Assembly (NCBI RefSeq): GCF_002831565.1
Contig: NZ_CP025096.1
Span: forward strand, 5,124,609 to 5,188,608
DNA from: Spirosoma pollinicola
GTDB taxonomy: Bacteria > Bacteroidota > Bacteroidia > Cytophagales > Spirosomataceae
Direction of reading: 5' to 3'
DNA: 64,000 nucleotides
The notes under the pieces were generated by a model that saw nothing but the letters and a program-made list of their open reading frames with translations, made no database searches and had not been told where the DNA came from. A program made the translations under genes and the position numbers. Positions within the stretch are counted from its first letter, which is position 1, and each line of letters begins with the position of its first letter. Positions 41,093 through 50,688 of this stretch are shown one piece after another.

Positions 41093-42454
41093 TTAACGAG
41101 GTAAGGTGACCGTAAAGGTCGTGCCCACTTCTGGTGAGGAGTCAACTCGAATCTGGCCCTGATGCAACTCGACAATGCGTTTAGTGAGGGCAAGGCCAAT
41201 CCCGTGGCCCGGTAAACCACTGGCGTTGCTGCCCCGTTGAAACGGGCTGAAAATTGCCATTAACTGGTCGGCAGGAATTATTGATCCCGAATTATGAACG
41301 GTTACCAGCATGGAGCTACTTTGCGCGGAAAGTGTCACCGATACGGTATGGTCGGGCGAAAATTTGCCGCCATTATCGATCAGGTTAAAGAAAGCGGTTC
41401 GCAGCAGGGATTCGCTACCCGTTAGTTGCCAGTCTCTATAAGGTTTGGTGGGCGAGTCGATACGAAGATGAATATTGTATTGCGGTTGAAGTCGCTGAAA
41501 ATCAAGTTGTATCTGGCTCAGTAGCGAGTCTAGCTGTACGGGTAGCATCGGCACCGCTGAAGAGTCCATACTCGCGCTGGCCAGACCCAGTAACCCATTT
41601 GTCATCTGGTTTAAACCGCGCACATCATCAAGAACAGAACGGAGCGTTTCCCGAAGTTCGTCGGCGTCGTCATCGGCCAGTAGCGACACTTCCAGTTGAC
41701 CTGTAATGGCCGTTAGCGGTGTTCGTAATTCATGAGAGGCATGGGAAACAAACGATCGTTGCAGGCGAAACGCATCTTCCAGCCGATTCAACATCCGATT
41801 GAACCGCCGGGCCAGTTGGGTGAGTTCGTCTTCTGTATCGCCTTCAGATAAACGCAGCGACAGGTTAGAAGCCGTAATGGTATCGATGCGTTGATTGATC
41901 TGGTTAATGGGCTGTAACGTCCGACCCGCAAAAAAACGTCCGGCCAGGAGCATGAGCCCCGTCATCACACACCACCCGATGGCCAGCAGCCGGGCGAAGT
42001 CCTTTAGTGTGCGATGGCCATAGGTATCAACGGCTGAGGCAAAAATGACCGATGCCGCCTGCTCTTCTGTAAACAGAATGCCTACGATCTCCCGGTTCGC
42101 TTCCCGCCAGTACAGGCGTTTCTGCTGCCGTATGCCTGCTAACGTAGCGGGCGAAACGGTCAGGTAATCCGTACCACTTTCGTAGATTAGTTTGTTGTTG
42201 GCGTCATAGATAATGATTTCCTCCTGCGGTAAAACGGTCAGCTGATTTTTGTCGAGTAATTTATAGAGGGTTGGCCCCATCCGCTCTTTGCCTACCAGCA
42301 AATGCCCCGCCGTTTGCGCTTCGGCCTGCAGGCGATTCTGGAATTCATTCCCCCTATATCGTTCGGCAAGTCCATAAAGCAACCCGCAGAACAAAGCCAG
42401 CAGGAGGGAGACGATAGCGGTAAATAAAAGGGTAAGTCGGGTCCGAAGGCTCAT
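41093..42454 (-). CDS. Membrane histidine kinase of an OmpR-type two-component system
   Basis: 453 residues: a transmembrane helix (about 9-28), a periplasmic sensor region, a second transmembrane helix (about 165-185), HAMP, HisKA with SHASHELRTPLTAITGQLEV, and HATPase_c with NLIDNGGKFSPD and GHGIGLALTKRIVELH. The phosphoacceptor His follows SHAS. It overlaps the upstream response-regulator gene by 4 bp (stop/start), so the pair is translationally coupled. The signal is unknown. Likely targets are the promoters with 11-bp TTAGAA boxes. Confidence 0.92.
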   Translation of the reverse strand: MSLRTRLTLLFTAIVSLLLALFCGLLYGLAERYRGNEFQNRLQAEAQTAGHLLVGKERMGPTLYKLLDKNQLTVLPQEEIIIYDANNKLIYESGTDYLTVSPATLAGIRQQKRLYWREANREIVGILFTEEQAASVIFASAVDTYGHRTLKDFARLLAIGWCVMTGLMLLAGRFFAGRTLQPINQINQRIDTITASNLSLRLSEGDTEDELTQLARRFNRMLNRLEDAFRLQRSFVSHASHELRTPLTAITGQLEVSLLADDDADELRETLRSVLDDVRGLNQMTNGLLGLASASMDSSAVPMLPVQLDSLLSQIQLDFQRLQPQYNIHLRIDSPTKPYRDWQLTGSESLLRTAFFNLIDNGGKFSPDHTVSVTLSAQSSSMLVTVHNSGSIIPADQLMAIFSPFQRGSNASGLPGHGIGLALTKRIVELHQGQIRVDSSPEVGTTFTVTLPR

Positions 42455-43146
42455 TTTTCTTTCAGCACGTAGCCCATACCAATCAGGGTGTGAATGAGCT
42501 TGGTAGGCGAATCTTTATCGATTTTAGCGCGCAGGTAACTAATATACACATCAATCACATTGGTACCCGTATCAAAGCCAATATCCCAGACCTGCTCGGC
42601 TATATCGACCCGCGAGACAACCCGGCCCGCATGTCGCATCAGGTACTCCAGTAAGGCATATTCGCGGGCGGTCAGGTCAATCGTCTGGCCCCGTCGGCGG
42701 GCAACGCGCTCGTGGCGGTCAAGTTCCAGATCAGCTACCCGCAGGATTTGATCGGTCTCCTCGGCCGATGCCGACCGGCGTAGTAAGGCTTTTAAACGGG
42801 CAAGCAGCTCCATAAAATCAAACGGCTTGGCCAGATAATCATCCGCACCAGCCTCAAAACCCAGCAATTTATCGGCGGTCGTGTCCAGCGCAGTCAGCAT
42901 CAAAATAGGAATCTTGCGATCCTGGCGACGAATGGACTCGGCCAGTTCCAGTCCGCTTATATCGGGCAGATTGATATCCAGAATCACTAAATCGTACGGA
43001 TTGGTGGCAAAGAGTCGTTTGCCTTCCGCTCCCGTTAAGGCTATATCGGCAACATAGTCCTGCGTTTGCAGACCTTTTTTAATGAAGCCGGCCACTTTAG
43101 GCTCATCTTCAACCAGCAGTATATAAGCAGTAAACGGAGTAGGCAT
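42451..43146 (-). CDS. OmpR/PhoB-family response regulator
   Basis: 231 residues: receiver domain (Asp phosphorylation site in LVILDINLPD; ALDTTADKL and AKPF segment with the conserved Lys) and a C-terminal winged-helix DNA-binding domain (about 130-228, LTAREYALLEYLMRHAGRVV, TNVIDVYISYLRAKID). Regulators of this class bind tandem direct repeats about 11 bp apart, exactly the spacing of the TTAGAA boxes found upstream of four genes in this window. It is transcribed with the kinase. Confidence 0.93.
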   Translation of the reverse strand: MPTPFTAYILLVEDEPKVAGFIKKGLQTQDYVADIALTGAEGKRLFATNPYDLVILDINLPDISGLELAESIRRQDRKIPILMLTALDTTADKLLGFEAGADDYLAKPFDFMELLARLKALLRRSASAEETDQILRVADLELDRHERVARRRGQTIDLTAREYALLEYLMRHAGRVVSRVDIAEQVWDIGFDTGTNVIDVYISYLRAKIDKDSPTKLIHTLIGMGYVLKEK

Positions 43147-43398
43147 CCGACAGGAATGAAATGAATGGTTATTGGTCTATGTAGACGACAGATTGAGCTG
43201 GAAAGATACTAAGATTAACTGTTTTGCTGCTTTTTGATGGCAGGTAAACGAACGGCGGGCTTAAGTGCCTGTTTGAAAGTAATTATTCTCTTAACAATCG
43301 GCTTCACTTCGCAGTTAGGGATTCGTCGGCGCTTGTCGTAAAAATAATCGGAATGATTGTCAGCGACAGCAAACGGCCACCTAAAGACTGTTAAGGGC

Positions 43399-44199
43399 AT
43401 GATAGACGAAAACGAATCACCAGAACTGACGGAAGACGAAAAGCGGTTGTTTGCCGATCTGATGCCCGAAGACCTGAACGAAATTCTCGATACAGGTGTC
43501 AACCGGCGTCATTTTCTCAAATTGATAACGATGGCGGGCGGAGGTGTTCTGGCCGCTCAATCGGCAGTGGCCGAGCAGTTGATGACCCGGCCATTTGCCG
43601 AAACAGGCACAGCGGAATTTGCACCCGACAGTCTCGATAATGGGGTGAGCGTATCGTTCAAGGTCAATGGTACAGCCCGCAAACTAACGGTCGACTCCCG
43701 AATGACTTTGCTGGATACCCTACGCGAACGACTCGACCTGACCGGCTCTAAAAAAGGCTGTGATCATGGTCAGTGCGGTGCCTGTACCGTGATCGTAAAC
43801 GGTCAGCGGATATTATCGTGCCTGACACTGGCCGCGAGTTGCGAAGGGAAAACCGTGCAGACGATTGAAGGAATTGCACAGGGATCGACCGGGGCGACCA
43901 CCCGACTTCATCCGGTGCAGGAAGCTTTCCTGAAACACGACGGATTCCAGTGCGGCTTCTGTACACCCGGCCAGATCTGCTCGGCGGTGGCGATGCTCGA
44001 CGAAGCGAAAAAAGGCCACCTAAGCTACGTAAGCGAGAATGTTCGTCAGCCAGCGGCCCCCGCAAAACTTTCCAATGAAGAAATTCGAGAGCGGATGTCG
44101 GGGAATATTTGTCGGTGCGGGGCTTACCCTAACATTGTCGCTGCCATTCAGGAGGTTCATAGCGGCAAGCCCGTCGAACAGATTTTTCGCTCGGTTTAA
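43399..44199 (+). CDS. paoA: Periplasmic aldehyde oxidoreductase, iron-sulfur subunit
   Basis: 266 residues. N-terminal Tat signal (RRHFLKLITMAGGG, residues ~37-50, preceded by an unusually long acidic leader), a plant-type [2Fe-2S] ferredoxin domain (CDHGQCGACTVI; Cys also near SCLTLA), and a second [2Fe-2S] domain with CGFCTPGQ and CRCGAYPNI. It is PaoA/YagT-like, part of a molybdenum-containing hydroxylase. Start set at ATG 43399; the longer frame begins at a TTG. The three subunit genes follow each other within 20 bp, forming an operon. Confidence 0.92.
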   Translation: MIDENESPELTEDEKRLFADLMPEDLNEILDTGVNRRHFLKLITMAGGGVLAAQSAVAEQLMTRPFAETGTAEFAPDSLDNGVSVSFKVNGTARKLTVDSRMTLLDTLRERLDLTGSKKGCDHGQCGACTVIVNGQRILSCLTLAASCEGKTVQTIEGIAQGSTGATTRLHPVQEAFLKHDGFQCGFCTPGQICSAVAMLDEAKKGHLSYVSENVRQPAAPAKLSNEEIRERMSGNICRCGAYPNIVAAIQEVHSGKPVEQIFRSV

Positions 44200-44219
44200 T
44201 TCTTCATCAATCGTATCCA

Positions 44220-45242
44220 ATGAGACCGTTTACCTACAGCCGGGCCAAAGACCCTTCGTCTGCCATCAAGATGCTGGCTCAAAACCCCAATGCCAAATTT
44301 CTCGCTGGCGGCACTAACCTGCTCGATCTGATGAAAGAGGACGTCGAACGGCCCGACGCCCTGATCGACATTTCTGAACTAGGGCTGAGTGATATCAACC
44401 TCATAAGCGCAGGCACGAATCAGGGTGGTATTTCACTGGGTGGCCTTAGCAAAAACACGGCTACCGCCAATCATCCGCTGGTACGGCAGAACTATCCGTT
44501 ATTGACGCAGGCGATTCTGGCGGGGGCCTCGGGTCAACTGCGGAACATGGCGACCAATGGCGGGAATCTGCTGCAACGAACCCGCTGTCCATATTTCTAC
44601 GAAGTGGCCATGCCCTGCAACAAACGGGAGCCGGGCACGGGGTGTGGCGCAAAGGAAGGTATCAATCGGATGCACGCTATTTTCGGCTGGTCCGAACAAT
44701 GTGTGGCGGTCTATCCATCCGACATGGCCATTGCGCTGGCGGCTCTGGATGCTGTTGTTAAGGTCCGAAGCGCGAGTGGACAGGAACGAAGCATCTCGAT
44801 GGCCGACTTTCACCGGTTGCCGGGCGATCAGCCCGAAAAAGATACCAATCTGGCTCATGGTGAATTGATCACAGCTATTGAACTGCCCAAAAACCGGTTT
44901 GCCGATAAATCCTATTACCTCAAAGTTCGTGACCGTGCTTCCTATGCCTTTGCGCTGATATCGGTCGCAGCGGCTCTGGAAATGGATCAGGCCAACGGGC
45001 CAGGTAACCGAATCAAGCAAGTGCGCATTGCGATGGGCGGGGTCGCCCATAAACCCTGGCGGGCATTGAAAGCGGAACAGATGCTGGTTGGTAAAGAGGC
45101 CACGGAAGCTAATTTCAATCTGGCCGCCAGTGCCGAAATGGCCGACGCCAGGCCATTGGAACACAATGCATTCAAAGTTGAATTGGGGAAACGAAGCATC
45201 GTTCTGGCCTTGAAAATGGCTTTCAACGGTGGCAAAGCATAA
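44220..45242 (+). CDS. paoB: Periplasmic aldehyde oxidoreductase, FAD subunit
   Basis: 340 residues: the FAD-binding domain starts with FTYSRAKDPSSAIKML and has the FAD-loop LAGGTNLLDLMK. It then has the extra cysteine loop TRCPYF...CNKREPGTGCGAKEG that holds a [4Fe-4S] cluster and is specific to PaoB-type subunits, followed by the CO_deh_flav_C domain. It transfers electrons from the iron-sulfur subunit. It lies between paoA and paoC. Confidence 0.92.
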   Translation: MRPFTYSRAKDPSSAIKMLAQNPNAKFLAGGTNLLDLMKEDVERPDALIDISELGLSDINLISAGTNQGGISLGGLSKNTATANHPLVRQNYPLLTQAILAGASGQLRNMATNGGNLLQRTRCPYFYEVAMPCNKREPGTGCGAKEGINRMHAIFGWSEQCVAVYPSDMAIALAALDAVVKVRSASGQERSISMADFHRLPGDQPEKDTNLAHGELITAIELPKNRFADKSYYLKVRDRASYAFALISVAAALEMDQANGPGNRIKQVRIAMGGVAHKPWRALKAEQMLVGKEATEANFNLAASAEMADARPLEHNAFKVELGKRSIVLALKMAFNGGKA

Positions 45243-45262
45243 GGGTAACGTCAACACAGTCT

Positions 45263-47389
45263 ATGAAGGATACCACAAAAACAATCGGCACGCCAATCAG
45301 CCGGATCGATGGAATCGCCAAGGTGACGGGCAAAGCAGCGTATTCGATGGATCATCCGGTCAAGAATCCGGCCTATGCCATTTTGTTTAAAAGCACTATC
45401 GCTGCCGGAACAATTCGGGATATCGATACGACTGCCGCCGAGAAAGCCCCCGGTGTGCTGGCCGTGATTACCCACAAGAACGCGCCGAAACTTAACGTTA
45501 AGGGCGGACTGCGTGGGGGCGCTTTACTGCAAAGTCCCGAGGTTGACTTCTTCGGGCAAAACATCGGTATTGTGGTGGCCGAAACCTTCGAACAGGCTCG
45601 GTATGCATCCCGACTGGTCAATGTTACCTACGATAAAAAAGAACCTAAAGTTGATTTCGATAAACTGGCCAGTCAGGCCCGTCTGCCGAAGGATAAAGAG
45701 AAAGCTGACGCCATACGGGGTGATGCAAAATCTGCACTTGGCCAGGCAACGATTAAAGTAGAAGAGGTCTACGAAACGCCCATTGAGCATCACCACCCGC
45801 TGGAACCCCATGCCGCCATTGCCGAATGGAACGGCGATAAGGTGACGCTGTATAGCAGTGCTCAGATCGTGAATGGTGCGCAGACGGCTGCGGCTGCCAC
45901 GCTGAATCTGAAGCCGGAACAGGTGCGTATCATTTCCCCCTTCATTGGCGGTGGTTTTGGCTCGAAAGGTGGCCAATGGGCCAATCTGGCGCTGGCGGCT
46001 GTTGCGGCTAAACACGTGAACCGCACCGTGAAGCTTGCCCTGACTCGTCAGCAGATGGTCAACTCGGTGGGTTTCCGGCAACATAATCGGCAGAAGGTGG
46101 GTCTGGCCGCTACGGCCGATGGCAAACTGACGGCGCTGTCGCACGAGATTACGACACATTGTGCTATCGACGATGAGTTTGTTGAACCTTGTGGCGACTG
46201 CTCAAAAATCATGTACGACACGCCTAACTCGCTCATTACGTATCGGGTAGTGCCCATGAACCTGATTCTGCCTACCTATACGCGCGGTCCCGGTAAATCG
46301 ACGGGCAGCTTTGCGCTCGAATCAGCGATGGACGAACTGGCGTACAAACTTAAAATGGACCCGATCGAATTTCGGATCAAAAACGAACCCGAACGCGACC
46401 CATCCAATGGCAAACCCTGGTCGTCGCGTACAACCGTGCAGTGCCTGCGGGAAGGAGCAAAAGCGTTCGGCTGGGAAAAACGCAAGCCTGAACCCCGCCA
46501 GAACCAGCAGGGTAATTACTGGATTGGCTATGGCGTTGCGGCCGGAACCTACCCCGCCCACCAGCGCCCCACGTCGGCGCTGGTAACGCTGAAACGAACC
46601 GGCGATGAGGTAACGGCCACCGTGGAACTGGCGGCTGCCGACCTGGGTACGGGCACTTACACCATCCTGACTCAAACGGCTGCCGATGCGCTGGGGCTAT
46701 CTATTCAGCATGTCAAAGTAATCATTGGCGACTCGGATCTGCCTCCGGCTGCCGGTGCGGTGGGTTCGGTGGGTGCTGCCAGTTATGCTAACGCCGTGAA
46801 TGATGCCTGCCAGAAAATTACGAATGAGTTGGTCGCCAAGTCGGGCAAGCAATTTTTTGTAGCGCCAACGGCTGCGCAGTTGATGCGTTCGGAAAAACTG
46901 ACCGATTATAAGACTCGGGTGGAGTCCAAAGCGCCCGAAAGTGCCGAAGACTTTTCGGCCCATAGCTTCAATGCCAACTTTGCGGAAGTCGCCGTGAACA
47001 AATCGACGGGAATGGTTCGCGTAAATCGTTTTCTGGCAGTGACTGGGGCGGGTACTATTCTGAATCCAAAAACCGCCCGCTCGCAGATTATCGGCGGGAA
47101 TGTCTGGGGCATTGGCATGGCGCTGACCGAAGAGTCGGTGGTTGATCCACGCTGGGGCAATTTCGTTACCCGCTCTTTGGGCGATTATCACGTTCCGGCT
47201 AACCTGGACATTGGTCATCTGGACGCTATTTTCATCCGCGAGAACGACGAGCACGTCAACACGCTGGGGGTAAAAGGCATCGGGGAGGTGGGCATCGTAG
47301 CTGTAGCAGCCGCTGTTGCCAACGCCGTTTTCAATGCTACCGGCAAACGGGTACGTGATCTGCCGATAACGCCGGATAAGTTATTATAA
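45263..47389 (+). CDS. paoC: Periplasmic aldehyde oxidoreductase, molybdopterin subunit
   Basis: 708 residues: the xanthine-dehydrogenase-type large subunit. Motifs include IGTPISRIDGIAKVTGKAAY at the N-terminus, IGGGFGSKGGQW, and the catalytic Glu in GVKGIGEVGIV near the C-terminus. It oxidises aldehydes to acids with a molybdenum cofactor. The PaoD/XdhC-type chaperone that inserts sulfurated cofactor is not adjacent and would have to lie elsewhere. The complete PaoABC order is present. Confidence 0.93.
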   Translation: MKDTTKTIGTPISRIDGIAKVTGKAAYSMDHPVKNPAYAILFKSTIAAGTIRDIDTTAAEKAPGVLAVITHKNAPKLNVKGGLRGGALLQSPEVDFFGQNIGIVVAETFEQARYASRLVNVTYDKKEPKVDFDKLASQARLPKDKEKADAIRGDAKSALGQATIKVEEVYETPIEHHHPLEPHAAIAEWNGDKVTLYSSAQIVNGAQTAAAATLNLKPEQVRIISPFIGGGFGSKGGQWANLALAAVAAKHVNRTVKLALTRQQMVNSVGFRQHNRQKVGLAATADGKLTALSHEITTHCAIDDEFVEPCGDCSKIMYDTPNSLITYRVVPMNLILPTYTRGPGKSTGSFALESAMDELAYKLKMDPIEFRIKNEPERDPSNGKPWSSRTTVQCLREGAKAFGWEKRKPEPRQNQQGNYWIGYGVAAGTYPAHQRPTSALVTLKRTGDEVTATVELAAADLGTGTYTILTQTAADALGLSIQHVKVIIGDSDLPPAAGAVGSVGAASYANAVNDACQKITNELVAKSGKQFFVAPTAAQLMRSEKLTDYKTRVESKAPESAEDFSAHSFNANFAEVAVNKSTGMVRVNRFLAVTGAGTILNPKTARSQIIGGNVWGIGMALTEESVVDPRWGNFVTRSLGDYHVPANLDIGHLDAIFIRENDEHVNTLGVKGIGEVGIVAVAAAVANAVFNATGKRVRDLPITPDKLL

Positions 47390-47537
47390 GTTATGTTGAG
47401 ATGCCATGCATTCTCAAAAAAAGTAGTGTCTTGCTCTCAAATAAACGGACGTTCTTTAAACGTTAATTAAGTAGTTGACAGCTATTAAAGCTGTCAACTA
47501 CAATCAGGTGCATACAGTTGGTTATACACCGTTTCCT

Positions 47538-47963
47538 ATGGACACAATAAAACCTTGGGTTGCCTTGCTGGATGCAGACGAAGACGACTATCTATTCTGG
47601 CAACATGGCTTTCGCAGATGGGCGCAGCATCTGGAACTGTATTGGTTTAGCTCAGTCGCCGAGTTTATATCAGCCACTTCGTTGGGTAATGACAAACCGG
47701 TGGCTTTGGTAATGGATGGGGTTGTTCCGGATGGGGAGGAAATAAAGTGGCTTAGTACGCTTCTACTCCATCCCAGCTGTCAGAAAGCTTGTCTAATTAT
47801 GTTGTCAGGGGAAGTGATCGAGCAGCAACGGATAGACTACTTGAGACTGGGAGCTACAGATCATTTACAAAAACCTGTGCATCTGGATGACTTACAGGTA
47901 GTGGTTTTAACTGTGAGTAACCATATCGCCCATAATTCAGGCTTGCCTCGTGATAACGTATAA
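47538..47963 (+). CDS. Single-domain response regulator
   Basis: 141 residues with one receiver domain: LLDADEDDY at the start, Asp in LVMDGVVPDGEE (VMDG) and the conserved Lys in LQKPVHLDD. No output domain. I chose the ATG at 47538; the frame extends upstream only to a TTG. These small receivers usually relay phosphate between kinases. The GAF kinase at 35266-36633 is a possible partner. A terminator follows at 47962-47992. Confidence 0.85.
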   Translation: MDTIKPWVALLDADEDDYLFWQHGFRRWAQHLELYWFSSVAEFISATSLGNDKPVALVMDGVVPDGEEIKWLSTLLLHPSCQKACLIMLSGEVIEQQRIDYLRLGATDHLQKPVHLDDLQVVVLTVSNHIAHNSGLPRDNV

Positions 47964-47992
47964 GTGCTTGATAAGCCATTTATCAAGCACTT
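47962..47992. terminator. Bidirectional terminator between the receiver and SDR genes
   Basis: 12-bp perfect stem (AAGTGCTTGATA with its complement) and a 7-nt loop, with TTTT following on the + strand. It lies between convergent genes. Confidence 0.8.
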
Positions 47993-48004
47993 TTCTGACT
48001 TGTA

Positions 48005-49015
48005 CTAGGGCTGTCCACCTCCACCGGCAGCTCCGTACACCTGACCTGTGGCATAGCTGCCATCACTAGCTGCCAGTTGGACATAAATAGACGCCAGTTC
48101 GACAGGTTGCCCAGGTCGACCAAGTGGCGTATTACCACCAAAGGTTTTTAGTTTTTCCTGCGTAGCACCACCACTAGGCTGTAAGGGCGTCCATATTGGA
48201 CCTGGGGCCACGCCATTCACCCGGATACCCTTAGGACCGAGTTGTTTAGCCAGGGACTTGACAAAATTCATTGTCGCGGCTTTCGTTTGCGCGTAGTCGT
48301 ACAAATTAGGCGAAGGGTCATAAGCCTGCTCGGAGGTTGTACCAATAATGGCCGATCCGGCTGGCATATGGGGCAAGGCCGCTTTGATGATCCAGAAGGG
48401 GGCATAAATATTGGTTTTCATCGTCGCGTCGAAGTCTTCGGACGTTACATCCAGAATGGATTCGCGACTTTGCTGGCGGGCGGCATTGCTCACCAGGATA
48501 TCCAGCCCACCCAATCCTTTCACCGCTTCATCGACTAATCGTTTGCAGAAGGCTTCGTCACGAATATCGCCGGGGATGGCAACCGCCTTACGGCCTTCTT
48601 TTTTGATCAGCTCAATTACCTCTTTAGCGTCGGATTCCTCGGCTGGCAGGTAGTTAATGGCGACATCTGCTCCTTCACGAGCGTAGGCAATAGCGGCTGC
48701 CCGTCCCATTCCCGAGTCTCCGCCGGTAATTAAGGCTTTGCGTCCAAGTAAGCGTCCCGAACCCTTATAGCTAGTCTCCCCATGGTCGGGACGAGGGTCC
48801 ATTTTACTGGCCAGGCCCGGCCAGGGTTGCGGCTGGGCTTTAAACGGAGGCTTGGGGTATTTTGTGGTTGGATCGACAAGCGGTGCGGGCGCTGTCGTCG
48901 TTGTTACGTTTGGCTCCGCATTTGCCAATACCGAAGGGCCCATTACGGAAGCCGCCAAGCCGCTGCCAATACCACCAATAACCTGGCGTCTGGTAAACTG
49001 ATTCTCATTACTCAT
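48005..49015 (-). CDS. Exported short-chain dehydrogenase/reductase
   Basis: 336 residues. A twin-arginine signal (TRRQVIGGIGSGLAAS, residues ~8-23) is followed by a Pro-rich linker and an SDR domain. Features are the NAD(P) motif TGGDSGMGRA, the catalytic segment with Tyr/Lys (YDYAQTKAA), the Asn and Ser (GTTSEQ) region, and a C-terminal GGGGQP. It resembles YhdF/YghA-type oxidoreductases. A Tat export signal is unusual for an NAD(P)-dependent enzyme, but occurs in this subgroup. Substrate unknown. Confidence 0.88.
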   Translation of the reverse strand: MSNENQFTRRQVIGGIGSGLAASVMGPSVLANAEPNVTTTTAPAPLVDPTTKYPKPPFKAQPQPWPGLASKMDPRPDHGETSYKGSGRLLGRKALITGGDSGMGRAAAIAYAREGADVAINYLPAEESDAKEVIELIKKEGRKAVAIPGDIRDEAFCKRLVDEAVKGLGGLDILVSNAARQQSRESILDVTSEDFDATMKTNIYAPFWIIKAALPHMPAGSAIIGTTSEQAYDPSPNLYDYAQTKAATMNFVKSLAKQLGPKGIRVNGVAPGPIWTPLQPSGGATQEKLKTFGGNTPLGRPGQPVELASIYVQLAASDGSYATGQVYGAAGGGGQP

Positions 49016-49307
49016 GATTGTATTCGTTTGTTGAGCAAAAGTTTGTTGTCGTACCCTATAGCTAACCTACAGGATATGGCTCTCAACGCGTGGCAGGCCA
49101 GTAAGGTTAGATATTCTTTCAGTTTAATGAGGCAATTAGGATACACAGGCAAAGGACAGACTGCCTTTGTCAACTCCTGTGTAGGCTCTGATTTTTGTAC
49201 TGGACGGGTATAAATTGAGCGTTTATGATTTTATCGGCTGGTATGATTGATTTTCATGCCTGTTTTCTTCGCACATTTGTGGTTCAACGATCAATCTAAA
49301 ACAACTT

Positions 49308-49901
49308 ATGACCAGTATTAAAAACTCCATACACGCTTACAAAGTCCTTTTTCTGGGACTTGCAGGACTATTCATTACAGGTATTTCGCTAGGGCAAACG
49401 ACAGGCACGGCCGTTACGCTGGGGGGTAAAACAATTCATACCGTTGGTAAACTGCCCGCTTTGGGAACACCGGTCAAAGATTTCACATTGACCGGTATTG
49501 ATCTTATGGATAAGACATTAGCCGATTATAAAGGCAAATATGTAATCATGAATATTTTTCCGAGTGTGAACACCGGTGTTTGTTCCAAATCGGTACGGAA
49601 GTTTAATGAAGATGCGGCTGGACTAAAAAACACAACTGTACTCTGTATTTCCAAAGATCTGCCTTTTGCCCAAAAAGCTTTTTGTGGGGCGGAAGGTATT
49701 AAAAATGTCGTGATGCTGTCTGATTTCAGAACTGATTTTGGCCAATCTTATGGGGTGCAAATTGCTGACGGACCCATGAAAGGCCTGTTAAGTCGTGCTG
49801 TAATCGTAGTGAATCCCGAAGGAAAAATCGTCTATGAACAGCAAGTGCCGGAAATAGGGCAAGAGCCTGATTACTCGGCCGCTATCGCTGCCATCAAATA
49901 G
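49308..49901 (+). CDS. tpx: Thiol peroxidase (Tpx), exported version
   Basis: 197 residues. A signal peptide (about 8-30) precedes a 2-Cys peroxiredoxin-like Tpx domain: VTLGGKTIHTVGKLPALGTPV, then the peroxidatic Cys in PSVNTGVC and the resolving Cys in KAFCGAEG. Most Tpx proteins are cytosolic and read PSVDTxVC; here Asp is Asn and the protein is exported. It reduces lipid and organic hydroperoxides, here presumably in the periplasm. The gene is convergent with the DUF2147-like gene. Confidence 0.9.
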   Translation: MTSIKNSIHAYKVLFLGLAGLFITGISLGQTTGTAVTLGGKTIHTVGKLPALGTPVKDFTLTGIDLMDKTLADYKGKYVIMNIFPSVNTGVCSKSVRKFNEDAAGLKNTTVLCISKDLPFAQKAFCGAEGIKNVVMLSDFRTDFGQSYGVQIADGPMKGLLSRAVIVVNPEGKIVYEQQVPEIGQEPDYSAAIAAIK

Positions 49902-49906
49902 CGGAC

Positions 49907-50308
49907 CTATTTTCGGGTCATGGTGAATTTGCGGTGAAGCAGTTTGATGCCTTTGTACACAATTACGTCGATGGCCTGGGGGTCCGTCATGGATACTTCG
50001 ACGCTTAATTTAATGCCTGATTTAGGATGGACTAACTGCCCGTCGGACCAGACCTGTCCATCATATTTCAGATTTCGAATGATAACGGCGTCTTTGACGA
50101 GGCCAAAATTTTTCTCGCCAGCCTGGTCAACATCCGCGACACGGACAAAATATTGATTATCTATCCGGAAGATGTTGACGCTGGACCCCCTGGAAGGGAA
50201 CAGCCAATGCCCCAACAACTGATCGGCCGGCTGATCGGCTTTGGCTCCTATCAGCAGGAAGGGTAAAAAGACTACCCAAAGCTTGTTTCGATATGATAAC
50301 GACTTCAT
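49907..50308 (-). CDS. Exported DUF2147-like protein
   Basis: 133 residues: signal peptide (to about 24), then a compact beta domain with LLGHWLFPSRGSSVNIFRID at the start and VWSDGQLVHPKSGIKL and MTDPQAIDVIVYKGIKLL toward the end, a pattern of DUF2147 lipocalin-like proteins. Function unknown. It ends 6 bp after the stop of tpx on the opposite strand. Confidence 0.65.
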   Translation of the reverse strand: MKSLSYRNKLWVVFLPFLLIGAKADQPADQLLGHWLFPSRGSSVNIFRIDNQYFVRVADVDQAGEKNFGLVKDAVIIRNLKYDGQVWSDGQLVHPKSGIKLSVEVSMTDPQAIDVIVYKGIKLLHRKFTMTRK

Positions 50309-50617
50309 TTGTTTGCTGTCTGTTTTGGCTCAATCGGTAGGTAGGCTATCCTGGGGTGTTTATTTAAAAACAAGCAATAGTTGACAACTAATAGGTAGGC
50401 AAATTACACTGGTTTAGTCGTTCAATAGCGCTTTCCTGACTTATAGCTCCAATAGCTGAATGACACTCTGGATTTGAATGTTCTGGAAAGCTTTATCCTA
50501 CAGATTGTTGCCGATAAAGATACCACGTTTGTGTTAAAGAAGGAAGTAAACGACTAGAGTAGTTAGCGTAGGGTGTTTGCCAACATTCGGTTCAGATCAT
50601 TTCTAGGTAGCAACTAC
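50309..50617. other. Intergenic region with a possible gene remnant
   Basis: Mostly featureless. At 50456-50557 (+) a frame of 33 codons ending in TAG reads like the C-terminus of a protein (LNVLESFILQIVADKDTTF) but has stops just upstream and no start. I take it as a possible decayed gene end and do not call it. Confidence 0.35.
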
Positions 50618-50656
50618 AAAAAAAACGCTACCAGAGATCATTGCCCCGGTAGCGTT
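50618..50656 (-). terminator. Terminator after the TPR-protein gene
   Basis: 9-bp perfect stem (AACGCTACC with GGTAGCGTT), 15-nt loop, followed on the - strand by eight T; 33 bp past the stop. Confidence 0.85.
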
Positions 50657-50688
50657 CCGAAAACTAAAAATCAACAATGAAAAAGTAA

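Noticed and set aside
44499..45257. 252-codon open frame on the - strand
   Set aside because: Antisense shadow of paoB; high-GC third positions of that gene leave the opposite frame open.
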